Of a DNA stretch of 64,000 bases, positions 37,652-46,888 are shown one piece after another. The notes beneath the pieces are model-generated. The model searched no databases, was not told where the DNA came from, and was given only the letters and a program-made list of their open reading frames with translations. The translations under genes and the position numbers were made by a program. How positions within the stretch are numbered: position 1 is the stretch's first letter; every line of letters begins with the position of its first letter. This stretch comes from Inhella inkyongensis (GTDB taxonomy: Bacteria > Pseudomonadota > Gammaproteobacteria > Burkholderiales > Burkholderiaceae_C): assembly GCF_005952805.1 (NCBI RefSeq), contig NZ_CP040709.1, positions 1 to 64,000 of the forward strand, written 5' to 3'.

Positions 37652-38719
37652 TCAGCTCTCACCGCCCACCACCGGCGCGCCGGCGGCACGCCAGCGCAGC
37701 ATGCCGCCGGCCAAATTGGCCACCTGCGGGAAGCCGGCCTGCGTGAGCTGCAGCGCGGCCTGGGCCGAGCGGGCACCGGAGCGGCAAACCGTAACCACCG
37801 GGCGCTCGCGCTGCAACTCGTCGACGCGGCGTGTCAGCTGCTCCAGTGGCAGCAGGCGCGCCCCGGCGATATGACCGAGCGGGCCGTCGAATTCATCGGG
37901 CTGGCGCACGTCCACGATCTGCGGCGCGGGCTGCACCTCCTCCAAGGCCTGGGGCTGAATTTCCCACAGGCCGGCAAAGGCCCAGGTCAGCGGCGCCCAG
38001 TTCGGCTCGGCCGGGGGCAGCAGATCGCCCTCGGGCCGGCCGCAGCGCAAATTGGCGGGCACGGCCTGGTCCATGCGCTTGGGGTGGGGCAGGCCCAGGG
38101 CATTCATGTAGCCGCAAAAGTCGGCCGCGCTGCTGGCACCGCCAAAGCGCGGGTTGTAGGCCCGCTCCTCGGCCACGCTGGTCACCGTCAGGCCGCGGTA
38201 ATCGTGGCCGGGGTAGAGCAGGGTGGTGGGGGGCAGGCTGAGCAACTGCTCATGCACCGAGCGGTAAAGCTGCGCGGCATTGCCCTGCTGGAAGTCGGTG
38301 CGGCCACAGCCGCGGATCAGCAGGGCGTCGCCCGTCAACGCCAGGCTCTGATCGTCCAACACCAGGCTGATGCAGCCGGCGGTGTGGCCCGGGGTGGCGC
38401 GCACGGCCAGGTAGCGCTGTCCGAAAGGCAGCTGCTCACCGTGTTGCAGCGCCCAGTCCAGGCCCTCGGCGCCCCCGGCCGCCGCCCCGGCGATGCGGCT
38501 GCCCAGCCGCTGCTTGAGCAACCAGGCGCCGCTGACATGGTCGGCATGGACGTGCGTGTCGACCGTGGCCAGCAAACGCAGGCCGAGTTCGCGCAGCAGC
38601 GCGGCATCGCGCCGCACCTGCTCGAACACCGGGTCAATCAACAGGGCCTCGCCGCCATCGGCCAACAGATAGGTGTAGGTGGACGAGGCGGGGTCGAAGA
38701 GTTGGCGAAAGATCAGCAT
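37652..38719 (-). CDS. Persulfide dioxygenase-rhodanese fusion (ETHE1-like)
   Basis: The 355-residue protein joins a metallo-beta-lactamase-fold persulfide dioxygenase with a rhodanese. The first domain has THVHADHVSG, GHTAGCISL, TGDALLIRGCGRTDFQ and YPGHDY, which carry the iron ligands of ETHE1 proteins. The rhodanese (about residues 260-350) has VCRSGARS with the active Cys. Together they would oxidise glutathione persulfide to sulfite and pass sulfur to thiosulfate or glutathione, detoxifying sulfide. Fusions of this type (PRF) are known from Burkholderia. Confidence 0.9.
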   Translation of the reverse strand: MLIFRQLFDPASSTYTYLLADGGEALLIDPVFEQVRRDAALLRELGLRLLATVDTHVHADHVSGAWLLKQRLGSRIAGAAAGGAEGLDWALQHGEQLPFGQRYLAVRATPGHTAGCISLVLDDQSLALTGDALLIRGCGRTDFQQGNAAQLYRSVHEQLLSLPPTTLLYPGHDYRGLTVTSVAEERAYNPRFGGASSAADFCGYMNALGLPHPKRMDQAVPANLRCGRPEGDLLPPAEPNWAPLTWAFAGLWEIQPQALEEVQPAPQIVDVRQPDEFDGPLGHIAGARLLPLEQLTRRVDELQRERPVVTVCRSGARSAQAALQLTQAGFPQVANLAGGMLRWRAAGAPVVGGES

Positions 38720-38763
38720 GGCGGCAGCCCCCGTGGGGAGAGGGCCGCCAGCTTAGGGCCTGT

Positions 38764-39255
38764 TCAGATCGGCTGATGGTCAAAGCTCAACACCCGATAG
38801 AGCCGCCAACCCTCGGGGCCCAGCAGCCAGGTGTTGACGAAGCGCGCCTGTCCCTGCGGTGGGCGCTCACCGCCATCGGCTGCGCGCGTGCTGAAGACAT
38901 GGCGGCCGCTCTGAATCAAGCCGTAGATCCGCCCCTGATCGCGCAGCAGATGGTTCTCCAGACTGCCCGGCACCAGCCGGCGCAAGGCCTTGTCCCCCTG
39001 GCCGCTGCACAGGTTTTTGCGCACCGCCTGCTCGAAGGCGGCGCGATCTTGACGGCCGCCCTGGTCATGAAGGAATTCCAGCTCTGGATGCAACAAATCA
39101 TCCAGCCGCTCCAGCTCGCAGCGATTGAACACGACCTCGAACAACCGGGTGTCCAGGGCCTGCAACTCGGCATCGTTGAAGGTCTGAGCCCGCAGACCCG
39201 GCGCGGTCAACCACAAGGCCATCAAGAGGGGCGCAACAGGCAAAGGACGGAACAT
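38764..39255 (-). CDS. Exported NTF2-like (DUF4440) protein
   Basis: The 163-residue protein has a signal peptide (MFRPLPVAPLLMALWLTAPGLRA) and a DUF4440-like NTF2 fold (ELQALDTRLFEVVFNRCELERLDDLL, WLLGPEGWRLYRVLSFDH). It is 17 bases downstream of the next exported gene on the same strand. The function is unknown. Confidence 0.78.
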   Translation of the reverse strand: MFRPLPVAPLLMALWLTAPGLRAQTFNDAELQALDTRLFEVVFNRCELERLDDLLHPELEFLHDQGGRQDRAAFEQAVRKNLCSGQGDKALRRLVPGSLENHLLRDQGRIYGLIQSGRHVFSTRAADGGERPPQGQARFVNTWLLGPEGWRLYRVLSFDHQPI

Positions 39256-39272
39256 CGGGGCCTCCTTGGATT

Positions 39273-40151
39273 TCAGTCGGTTTCCAACAGCTGCGCGGCG
39301 CGCTGCACCGTGGCCGCCTTGAAGGCCTCCCAGCCCGCCTTGTCCATGGTGCGGCTGCTGAGGCGGCTGAGCTTGAAATTCTTCCAGTCTGGGTTGTCAG
39401 GCAGCGCATGCTCAAAGCGCTCGATCAACCGATCCTTGGCATTGACCCAAAGCGTGCCCTTGACGCCGCCAAAGGCCGGCCCGCCGACCTCAAAGCGGTG
39501 CGTGGGCACATCGTCCAAGGCCTCGTCGCGCAGGTAGCGAAAGCGCGCCTGACCTTTGTCCACGAAGCCCCCTTCGAGCACCCCGGCGTTCGGCTTGAAG
39601 CGCGTGCGCAGGAAATTGAAATCGGGATCGACGATGCCGACCGTGAAGTCGGCGCGTGGGTTCTTCAGGAGCGGCAGCGTCAGGTTCAGGCCGCTCAGAT
39701 CAAAGTTGTACAAATGCGCCGGCAGATGACTGGCGCTGACCGGCATCAAGGTGCCGGCCACTTCGGCCACGAGACGCGCCTGACCCGGCTCGGCGCTCAG
39801 CGCCATCTGCAACTGCCCCTTGCCTTCGGCGCGCTCCAAGCCGTTGTACGAGCGCATCCAGCTCTCGCTCAGGGTCTGCGGGTCCAGCCGCGTCTGCACC
39901 AGGGCCAGATAGCGGCCATCGGCCTCGACCTTCAGCACTTCCACCGCCAAGGGCGCCGGGAAGAAGAGCGACAGCACGGTGCGCTTGCTGCCATCCAGAT
40001 TCGACTTGACGTAATGCACGACCTGATTGGAGGGCGCGCGGTTGGCTTCACCCAACTCGTATTGATGCAGGGAACTGCCCGGCGCGGCAGCCTGGGCCAG
40101 GCCGGCGGCGGCCAGGGCAAGGTTCAAAAGAAGGGCTTGAGCGTGGCGCAT
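39273..40151 (-). CDS. Exported hypothetical protein
   Basis: The 292-residue product has a signal peptide (MRHAQALLLNLALAAAGLAQA) and a mainly beta mature part with no Cys. Motifs include DLSGLNLTLPLLKNPRADF and GFVDKGQARFRYL. I do not recognise a family. It probably forms an operon with the following exported NTF2-like gene. Confidence 0.68.
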   Translation of the reverse strand: MRHAQALLLNLALAAAGLAQAAAPGSSLHQYELGEANRAPSNQVVHYVKSNLDGSKRTVLSLFFPAPLAVEVLKVEADGRYLALVQTRLDPQTLSESWMRSYNGLERAEGKGQLQMALSAEPGQARLVAEVAGTLMPVSASHLPAHLYNFDLSGLNLTLPLLKNPRADFTVGIVDPDFNFLRTRFKPNAGVLEGGFVDKGQARFRYLRDEALDDVPTHRFEVGGPAFGGVKGTLWVNAKDRLIERFEHALPDNPDWKNFKLSRLSSRTMDKAGWEAFKAATVQRAAQLLETD

Positions 40152-40271
40152 GGAGTTCGTGGGTGATCAATACACAAGGCCGCGAAGCCTACGCGGGCCC
40201 ACACCGCCCGGACACCGAACTGCGACGAAGCGACCGACGCGAGGCATGGGCCGCAGTGTTAGCGTTGGCAC

Positions 40272-40601
40272 ATGCGTTCCACCCTGCTGCTCCTTGCCCT
40301 GGCCTTGCTCAGCCCCGCTGCCCAGGCCCACGGCGGCAGCGACTGGATGCTGGCCGTCAGCGCCAGCTACAGCGCCGTGCTGGTGGGTGGGGCCTGTGGC
40401 GTGTGGGCGGCCTGGCGCCAGGGCGTGAACCTGTGGCGGCTGCTACCCCCCTATGCCCTGGCCTTGGCGGCCTTGGCGGTTTGGATGAATACCCAGGACT
40501 GGCCCTTTGCCGCCGGCCTGATCGCCATTGCCTGCGTGTTGCTGGCCGGCGCCTTCTTCACCACGCGCTGGCTGACTCGGTTGCTGCGTCGGCGATCTTA
40601 A
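40272..40601 (+). CDS. Small membrane protein, unknown
   Basis: The 109-residue product has an N-terminal signal or membrane segment, then HGGSDWMLAV and two further hydrophobic helices (about residues 28-50 and 58-95), ending in a basic tail. No family is recognised. It is divergent from the exported gene at 39273-40151 across a 120-base gap. Confidence 0.6.
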   Translation: MRSTLLLLALALLSPAAQAHGGSDWMLAVSASYSAVLVGGACGVWAAWRQGVNLWRLLPPYALALAALAVWMNTQDWPFAAGLIAIACVLLAGAFFTTRWLTRLLRRRS

Positions 40602-40664
40602 AAAACCTGACAGGCCTTGTCATGGTTTGAGGCGCAGCATGCGGGCTTTCCAAAGGACGGCCCG

Positions 40665-41165
40665 ATGACGCCCCATGCCCCCAATACGCCCCAACACGAT
40701 TTCGATTTCTTCTTCGGCCAGTGGCAGGTGCGCCATCGCCGCTTGCGCGAACGCCTGAAGGGCTGCCAGGACTGGGACGAATTTGACGGCCGCTGCAGCG
40801 CCCAGCCCCTGCTGGGCGGCCAGGGCAATATCGACGACAACTGGCTGGACCTGCCCGCTGGCGCCTACCGCGCCGTCACCCTGCGCGCCTTCGACCCGAG
40901 CAGCGGACTGTGGGCCATCTGGTGGCTGGACGCCCGCCGCCCACATGGCCTGGATGTGCCGGTGCGCGGCGGCTTTGACGCCAATAGGGAGGGCCTGTTC
41001 TACGCCGACGACGAACTCGATGACCGCCCGATCCGCGTGCGCTTTCGCTGGCATGACATTCAGGCTGACAGCTGCCGCTGGGAGCAGGCGTTCTCGGTGG
41101 ACGGTGGAGCCGACAGTGAGGCCCAGTGGGAGGTCAACTGGACCATGGAGTTCACTCGGGTGTGA
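40665..41165 (+). CDS. DUF1579-like hypothetical protein
   Basis: The 166-residue protein has [29 protein letters not shown] and [23 protein letters not shown], a lipocalin-like beta fold seen in DUF1579-type proteins. The function is unknown. AAAGGA precedes ATG 40665. Its 3' end overlaps the convergent cysteine-cluster gene by 14 bases. Confidence 0.72.
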   Translation: MTPHAPNTPQHDFDFFFGQWQVRHRRLRERLKGCQDWDEFDGRCSAQPLLGGQGNIDDNWLDLPAGAYRAVTLRAFDPSSGLWAIWWLDARRPHGLDVPVRGGFDANREGLFYADDELDDRPIRVRFRWHDIQADSCRWEQAFSVDGGADSEAQWEVNWTMEFTRV

Positions 41166-41454
41166 GCCCCCACGCAGCGCGCGCCTTCAGGCACTGTGCG
41201 TCACCGGGCATCACACTGCGGCAGGTGCTGGAGCGCTGTTCGTAGATGCCGCAACCCACCTGCTGACCCACCTCACCCGCCAAGGCCACGCAGCGCACCG
41301 GCTTGGCCTCGGTGCCGGCCATGCAGCGATGCAAAGGCCCCACCGGACGGGTAAGGTCCACGGGCACAGTGCCACCCGGCGCGTCATCGGCCTCGGCCCA
41401 GTAGAAGGAGACGCGGAACACCGCGCAGCAGGCGCCGCAAGCCTGGCAGTCCAT
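41152..41454 (-). CDS. YkgJ family cysteine cluster protein
   Basis: The 100-residue protein starts with the CxxCxxCC motif ([10 protein letters not shown]) and has four more Cys ([25 protein letters not shown]). It resembles the YkgJ zinc- or iron-chelating family, whose role is not known. It lies two bases downstream of the GGDEF gene on the same strand. Confidence 0.85.
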   Translation of the reverse strand: MDCQACGACCAVFRVSFYWAEADDAPGGTVPVDLTRPVGPLHRCMAGTEAKPVRCVALAGEVGQQVGCGIYEQRSSTCRSVMPGDAQCLKARAAWGLTPE

Positions 41455-41456
41455 GC

Positions 41457-43067
41457 TTAAACCACCCGGTTACGGCCACCGCGCTTGGCGGCGTAGAGGC
41501 GCTCGTCAGCCAGGGTCAGCAGGGCCTGCGGATTGGCGGGGGCTTCTGCGCGCTCGGCCAGACCGATGGAGACGGTCACCGCAGCCAGCTCCGCGTGCAG
41601 CGCCGCCCAGGGCAGCGCGGCCACGGCCTGCCGCAGGGCCTCGCAAGCGCGGCGGGCGGCGGCCGGCTCGGCGTCCACCCACAACAGACAGAACTCCTCG
41701 CCCCCCAGGCGGGCGGCAAACATCGAGGCTTGCTGCGCCAGCAGCTGGCCCAGCTGCTGCAGCACGCGGTCGCCCAGGCCGTGGCCCCAGCGGTCGTTGA
41801 TCTGCTTGAAGTGGTCCACATCCAGCACGGCCAGACTGAGAGCGGAGCGCGGGCGCTGCCACTCCTCGACCAGGCGTTCGTCCAGCCGGCGGCGGTTGGG
41901 CAGGCCGGTCAGCGCATCGGTGCGGCTCTCCTCGGCCAGACAGGCCAGCAGGCGGGACTTCTCGCGGTCCGCGGCCAGCAGGCGTTCATTCAGGCTTTGC
42001 AGCTCGGCCTTGGCGCGCTCGAGCTCCAGGCTGCGCAGGCGGGCCTGCTGGGCGTCGGACTGCGCGGCCAGCACCTCGGTCTGCAACTGCAGGGTGCGCA
42101 GACGGCGTTCGGACTCCTCGTTGAACTGCTGGCGCTCGGCCTCGTGCGCGGCCTCGACATGCTCCAGGGCCTCGCGGTAGCGGCCGGCGGCGCGGTGCAA
42201 CTGCCCCAGCATCTGGTGCGCACGGCGGCCCTGGATGCGGTCGCCCAGTTGCCGCGCCAGATCCAGCGCGCGCATCAAGGCCCGGTGCGCGGCCTCGGGT
42301 TCGCCAGCTTCCTGCAGGACGCCGCCCAGGGCCAGCTGCGCCGACAACTCGCCGGGCCGATGCGCTTGGCGCGCCATCTCGGCGGCACTGGCCTCCCCCA
42401 CCCGCCGCGCCTCGGCCAGGCGGCCCAGCTGGGCCAGGGGCTCGGGCAGATTGGTGCGCAGCACGGCCGCCAGCTCCTGCAGCCCGGTCTGCTCGGCCAG
42501 CGCCAAGGCCTGTTCGTAACGTGCCAAAGCCTGGTCGGGCCGGCCCAGATTCTTCAGATTGATGCCCATATTGTTCAGGGCCGAGAGCGCCAGGCGCGGC
42601 AGGCCCTGGGCCATGAAGAGGGCATGGGCCTGCTCATACAGCGCAATGCCGCGCTCGGGCTGGCCGGAGCGCGACAAGGCCACGCCACAGGAAAGCAGGC
42701 CCTCGGCCTCGGCGCCGGCGTCGCCACTGGCGCGTGCCGCCTCCAACGCCCGATTGGCCCAGTCCAGGGCCTCGTTCAGCAGGCCCATCTGCGCATGGGC
42801 GATGGAAAGCGTGCGCAGCAAGTCGAAGCGCAGGCGCGCGGGCAGCTCGGGGCGCTGCTCGGCCTCGTCTTGAGCCTGCAGCAGCTCGACCAAACCCTCG
42901 GCCTCGCCGGAGTACACCCGCGCCAGGCCGCGCACGCGGGCCCGCCGCAAGTCTTCATCGGGCAGGCCGGCAGGCGCCAGCTCCATCAAGGCCTGCAGGG
43001 TTTCGCGCGGCTTGGCCATGGCCTGGGCCGCCAGCGCGTCCAGGCGCTGCAGCGGGGTCTCGGCCAC
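41457..43067 (-). CDS. TPR-coiled coil-GGDEF diguanylate cyclase
   Basis: The 536-residue cytoplasmic protein has about eight TPR units (residues ~20-310, for example [25 protein letters not shown]), a coiled coil (~310-365) and a GGDEF domain. The active motif is RLGGEEF and the domain contains [15 protein letters not shown] and [11 protein letters not shown], so it should make cyclic di-GMP. No inhibitory-site RxxD was confirmed. GTG 43067 lies two bases after the frmA stop, suggesting coupling; ATG 43019 is an alternative. Confidence 0.88.
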   Translation of the reverse strand: MAETPLQRLDALAAQAMAKPRETLQALMELAPAGLPDEDLRRARVRGLARVYSGEAEGLVELLQAQDEAEQRPELPARLRFDLLRTLSIAHAQMGLLNEALDWANRALEAARASGDAGAEAEGLLSCGVALSRSGQPERGIALYEQAHALFMAQGLPRLALSALNNMGINLKNLGRPDQALARYEQALALAEQTGLQELAAVLRTNLPEPLAQLGRLAEARRVGEASAAEMARQAHRPGELSAQLALGGVLQEAGEPEAAHRALMRALDLARQLGDRIQGRRAHQMLGQLHRAAGRYREALEHVEAAHEAERQQFNEESERRLRTLQLQTEVLAAQSDAQQARLRSLELERAKAELQSLNERLLAADREKSRLLACLAEESRTDALTGLPNRRRLDERLVEEWQRPRSALSLAVLDVDHFKQINDRWGHGLGDRVLQQLGQLLAQQASMFAARLGGEEFCLLWVDAEPAAARRACEALRQAVAALPWAALHAELAAVTVSIGLAERAEAPANPQALLTLADERLYAAKRGGRNRVV

Positions 43068-43069
43068 GG

Positions 43070-44173
43070 TCAGAACTCGATAACGGTGCGGATGCTCTCG
43101 CCGCGGTGCATCAGATCGAAGGCCTCGTTGATGCGAGAAAGCGGCAGCTTGTGGGTGATCAGCTCGTCGATCTTGAGCTTGCCCTCCATGTACCAGTCCA
43201 CCAGCTTGGGCACATCGGTGCGCCCGCGCGCACCGCCAAAGGCGCTGCCCTCCCACTTGCGCCCGGTGACGAGTTGGAAGGGCCTGGTGCTGATCTCGGC
43301 CCCGGCCGGCGCCACGCCGATGATGATGCTGCGGCCCCAACCCTTGTGCGTGCACTCCAGCGCCTGGCGCATCAGCGTGGTGTTGCCCACGCACTCGAAG
43401 CTGTAGTCGGCGCCGCCATCGGTCAGTTGCACGATGTGGTCCACCAGGTTCGGCACGTCCTTGGGGTTGACGAAGTCCGTCATGCCGAAGGCGCGCGCTT
43501 GGGCCTCGCGTACCGGGTTGATGTCCACGCCGATGATGCGGCCCGCGCCCACCATCTTGGCGCCCTGGATCACGTTCAAGCCGATGCCCCCGAGGCCAAA
43601 CACCACCACCGTGGCGCCGGCCTCGACCTTGGCCGTGAACAGCACCGCGCCCACGCCCGTGGTGACGCCGCAGCCGATGTAGCAGACCTTGTCGAAGGGT
43701 GCGTCGGGCCGGATCTTGGCCAGCGCGATGCCGGGCACCACGATGTGGTTGGCGAAGGTGGAGGTGCCCATGTAGTGCAGGATGGGCTGACCCTTGAGGG
43801 AGAAGCGGCTGGTCCCATCGGGCATCAGGCCACGGCCTTGTGTGGGCCGGATGGCCTGGCACAGATTGGTCTTGCGCGAGAGGCAGAACTTGCACTCGCG
43901 GCACTCCGGCGTGTAGAGCGGAATCACATGGTCGCCGGCCTTGAGCCAAGGCACCCGACTTTCCAGCACCACGCCCGCGCCCTCGTGGCCCAGGATGGCC
44001 GGGAACAGGCCCTCGGGGTCGGCGCCACTGAGCGTGTAGGCGTCGGTATGACAAACGCCCGTGGCCTTGACCTCGACCAGCACCTCGCCCTCGCGGGGCC
44101 CCTCGAGGTCGACCTCTTCAATCGTCAGCGGGGCGCCAGCCTTCCAGGCCACGGCGGCACGGGTCTTGATCAT
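43070..44173 (-). CDS. frmA: S-(hydroxymethyl)glutathione dehydrogenase (class III ADH)
   Basis: FrmA oxidises S-hydroxymethylglutathione, formed from formaldehyde and glutathione, using NAD. The 367-residue protein has catalytic zinc ligands in GVCHTDAYT and GHEGAG, and the structural zinc cluster [15 protein letters not shown]. The Rossmann motif is [20 protein letters not shown]. The usual frmB (S-formylglutathione hydrolase) is not downstream; a diguanylate cyclase gene is there instead. Confidence 0.95.
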   Translation of the reverse strand: MIKTRAAVAWKAGAPLTIEEVDLEGPREGEVLVEVKATGVCHTDAYTLSGADPEGLFPAILGHEGAGVVLESRVPWLKAGDHVIPLYTPECRECKFCLSRKTNLCQAIRPTQGRGLMPDGTSRFSLKGQPILHYMGTSTFANHIVVPGIALAKIRPDAPFDKVCYIGCGVTTGVGAVLFTAKVEAGATVVVFGLGGIGLNVIQGAKMVGAGRIIGVDINPVREAQARAFGMTDFVNPKDVPNLVDHIVQLTDGGADYSFECVGNTTLMRQALECTHKGWGRSIIIGVAPAGAEISTRPFQLVTGRKWEGSAFGGARGRTDVPKLVDWYMEGKLKIDELITHKLPLSRINEAFDLMHRGESIRTVIEF

Positions 44174-44303
44174 GGGGGGTTCCTTGCGTTGAAGAGCGGC
44201 ATCCTAGAAGGGCCGGAGGCCCGCACCGAGCAGTACCTGGCGCGGCCAGTAGAAACCCGCAGTCGAGTTTCATTACAGGCCGCGGCATTGGACTTCCCTG
44301 CCG

Positions 44304-44315
44304 TGACTTAAGTCA
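44304..44315. promoter_or_regulatory. Perfect 12-bp palindrome upstream of the PEP-CTERM-like gene
   Basis: TGACTTAAGTCA is a perfect palindrome in the 251-base gap between divergent frmA and the PEP-CTERM-like gene. It is a candidate operator; no regulator is assigned. The rest of the gap shows no clear promoter to me. Confidence 0.35.
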
Positions 44316-44424
44316 TTGAAGTTCCGTGGATTTCTGCGGCTGATGCAGTTCTTGCTTAGCCCTTGCAGCGCACGGCCCATCAAGAGGACCGTCCCAAAAA
44401 CTCAACCTGTACTGAGGTGATGGC

Positions 44425-45120
44425 ATGAAACGGTCATTGGTCTTCGGGTGGGGGCTGGCAGCAGCCCTGGGGGGTGCAGCAGTTCAAGCGGCACCGGTGA
44501 TTTGGGACAACGGCGGCGTCGCCAACTTGTTGCCAGGCGGCAGCAACCTCTCGGGCTACCACCAAGCGGCCAACTTCAGTACCAGCTACCTCAGCAATCT
44601 GACGGGCCTGACCTTTTGGAGCCTGGAAGCCGCCAATGCCTACTCAGGCTCCATCTTCTTCAGCATCTGGGGGGACCAGGGCGGTGCGCCGGATACCGGC
44701 AACTTGCTGAGTTCCGGAAGCGTGGCACCCACCCGCACCGCCGAGGCGGGCAATGTGTTCGGCCTGGATATCTTCCGCAATGAAATCAGCTTCTCCCTGC
44801 TGAATCTGGCCGCCGGCAGCTATTGGCTGGGGCTGCATTTAGGGGATTTGAGCAGCGGCAGCGATGCCATTGATTTCTACTGGAGTTGGGCGGACGCCAA
44901 CGCCACCAATGGCGGCGCCTCGGATGACCAGGAGCAGTCGCTCTTCCCTTACGACCCCACCTGGGGCACCAATCAGGCTGAGCATGCCTTCCTGATCAAT
45001 GGTGAACGTGTCGGCACGCCAGTACCCGCGCCGGCCAGCCTGGCCTTGAGTCTGCTGGCGTTGAGCCTGTTGAGCGCCAGCGCACCGCGCCGGCAACTCA
45101 AGCCGTCGACCGACTCCTAG
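44425..45120 (+). CDS. PEP-CTERM-like exported protein
   Basis: The 231-residue secreted protein has a signal peptide (MKRSLVFGWGLAAALGGAAVQA), a Ser/Gly/Asn-rich beta-type mature part and a C-terminal sorting signal. The tail has VPAPASL followed by a hydrophobic stretch and a basic end (APRRQLK). This matches the PEP-CTERM layout, with PAP instead of PEP. Such proteins are processed by an exosortase; none is in the window. The next gene starts nine bases later. Confidence 0.75.
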   Translation: MKRSLVFGWGLAAALGGAAVQAAPVIWDNGGVANLLPGGSNLSGYHQAANFSTSYLSNLTGLTFWSLEAANAYSGSIFFSIWGDQGGAPDTGNLLSSGSVAPTRTAEAGNVFGLDIFRNEISFSLLNLAAGSYWLGLHLGDLSSGSDAIDFYWSWADANATNGGASDDQEQSLFPYDPTWGTNQAEHAFLINGERVGTPVPAPASLALSLLALSLLSASAPRRQLKPSTDS

Positions 45121-45129
45121 GAGACCGCC

Positions 45130-46824
45130 ATGAGAAAGCAACTTGCTGCAGCCTTCATGCTGGGTGCCGGGCTCTTGGGCCAGAGCGCCCATGCCCAGCA
45201 GGCCCCAACCCTCGTGCTGCCGATGACCTATTTCGGGACTTCGCAGCCGCTATATCAGCTGGCCATCAGTCAGCCCACCGGATCCATCGATGGCCTGGTC
45301 CCAGCGACCGAGATGCTGCAGAAGCACGGCCCTATGCTCACCGACACGGACATGGGCGGTGTGGGCAGCAGCGTTGCGGCGCCCATGCAGAGCCTGACCC
45401 AACCAGCGTTCGCGGTACCGGCTCAGAATTTCGAAGGGCCGGGTGTGGGCCTGCCGGGCTTCGTGATGACCGGCGCACCGCCGGACACGACGGTGGCCGT
45501 CGGCCCCAACCATGTCATCGCCTGGGTCAACTCGATGTACGCGGTGTATGACAAAGCCGGCAATCTGCTTTCGGTGCCGCTCAACGGCAATCTGCCCTTC
45601 ACCGGCATGGGCAATCTCTGCGAATCCACCAACCGAGGTGATCCCATCCTGCAGTACGACCGGCGGGCCGACCGCTGGGTGCTGAGTCAATTTGCGTTCA
45701 ATGTCAGTGGCGGGGCCCCGGCAGCACCCTATCTGCAATGCATCGCGGTCTCGCAGACCAACAACCCTTTGGGGGCCTATCACCGCTACGCCATCAACTT
45801 CAGCCCGGTCTCGCCCAGCGGCTTCAACGACTACGGCAAACTTGGCATCTTTGATGACGGCTACTACACCGCCTACAACGTGTTTGGCGGCACACCGGCC
45901 GGTGGCAATACAGGCAGCGCGTTGTGCGCCTCGGACCGCACCAAGATGCTCGCGGGCGATCCCTCGGCCGTGACCCTGTGCGCACCGATTGCCTTCTATG
46001 GCGGCGGCGCGTCCTTCCTACCAGCCGACGTGGATGGACCGACCGCCCCCACCACCACCGCGCAAGGCAATATCTTCATGCGCTATTCGTTTGGGGGTGT
46101 GTCTCTGCGGCTGATGAAGTTCAAACCCGACTTCGCCGCCAATACCGCCACACTGACCAATGGCCTGGGTGGCGCGCATGGCAGCTTCGTCAACCTGCCA
46201 GTCGGGCCCACCACCGTGGCCTGCAATGGCGCGGCGGGCGCCTGTGTGGCTCAACCCACCACCACCACCCGACTGGACACCCTGGCAGATCGCCTGATGT
46301 ACCGCGCGGCCTACCGCAACCGGGGGGGCATCGACAGTCTGATGGTGGTGCAGTCGGTGGACCCGGATGGTCCTGGAGCACGCAGTTCGGCCATGCGCTG
46401 GTACGAGATCCGTAACCCGTTCGGCGCCGCACCCACGCTCTTCCAAAACGCCACCTACGACCCCGGTAAGAGTGGCGACCGCTGGATGGGATCCATCGCC
46501 ATGGACAAGAACGGCAATATGTTGATGGGCTACAGCGTGGCCAACGCGGCCGCCAACCAGTTCCCCTCCATCGCCGTGGCGGGCCGCTTGCGCAGCGATA
46601 TTCGCAACACGATGCGCGCCGAGCAGGTGGCCTGGGTGGGTACAGGCGCCCAGACCATTCGGGCCAGTGGGACGGCGCTGACACGCTGGGGTGACTACAC
46701 CACCATGCAAGTCGACCCGGTCGACGACTGCACCTTCTGGTTCATTGGCCAGTACATCCAGACCAACGGGGTGTTCAACTGGCGGACCCGCGTGGTGAGC
46801 CACAAATTCCCTGGCTGCAACTGA
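45130..46824 (+). CDS. Large exported protein, probable beta-propeller, unknown
   Basis: The 564-residue protein has a signal peptide (MRKQLAAAFMLGAGLLGQSAHA) and repeating beta motifs such as PDTTVAVGPNHVIAWVNS, LQYDRRADRWVLSQFAF and GDRWMGSIAMDKNGNMLMGY, spaced as in propeller proteins. Several Cys may form disulfides. I do not know its function. GGAG precedes the ATG; the gene is nine bases after the PEP-CTERM-like gene, so they are likely co-transcribed. Confidence 0.7.
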   Translation: MRKQLAAAFMLGAGLLGQSAHAQQAPTLVLPMTYFGTSQPLYQLAISQPTGSIDGLVPATEMLQKHGPMLTDTDMGGVGSSVAAPMQSLTQPAFAVPAQNFEGPGVGLPGFVMTGAPPDTTVAVGPNHVIAWVNSMYAVYDKAGNLLSVPLNGNLPFTGMGNLCESTNRGDPILQYDRRADRWVLSQFAFNVSGGAPAAPYLQCIAVSQTNNPLGAYHRYAINFSPVSPSGFNDYGKLGIFDDGYYTAYNVFGGTPAGGNTGSALCASDRTKMLAGDPSAVTLCAPIAFYGGGASFLPADVDGPTAPTTTAQGNIFMRYSFGGVSLRLMKFKPDFAANTATLTNGLGGAHGSFVNLPVGPTTVACNGAAGACVAQPTTTTRLDTLADRLMYRAAYRNRGGIDSLMVVQSVDPDGPGARSSAMRWYEIRNPFGAAPTLFQNATYDPGKSGDRWMGSIAMDKNGNMLMGYSVANAAANQFPSIAVAGRLRSDIRNTMRAEQVAWVGTGAQTIRASGTALTRWGDYTTMQVDPVDDCTFWFIGQYIQTNGVFNWRTRVVSHKFPGCN

Positions 46825-46841
46825 GACCACCGCATTCCCTG

Positions 46842-46863
46842 AGGGCCGCTTGCGGCCCTTTTT
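46842..46863 (+). terminator. Rho-independent terminator
   Basis: AGGGCCGC (46842-46849) pairs with GCGGCCCT (46852-46859) around TT, followed by TTTT. It ends the PEP-CTERM-like/propeller operon, 18 bases after the stop. Confidence 0.85.
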
Positions 46864-46888
46864 CTTGCCACCTGCTCTAGGAATCCTG

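Noticed and set aside
43070..44054. Extension of the GGDEF gene upstream through frmA in another frame
   Set aside because: The extension is an out-of-frame reading of frmA with unnatural composition; the TPR protein starts at 43067.
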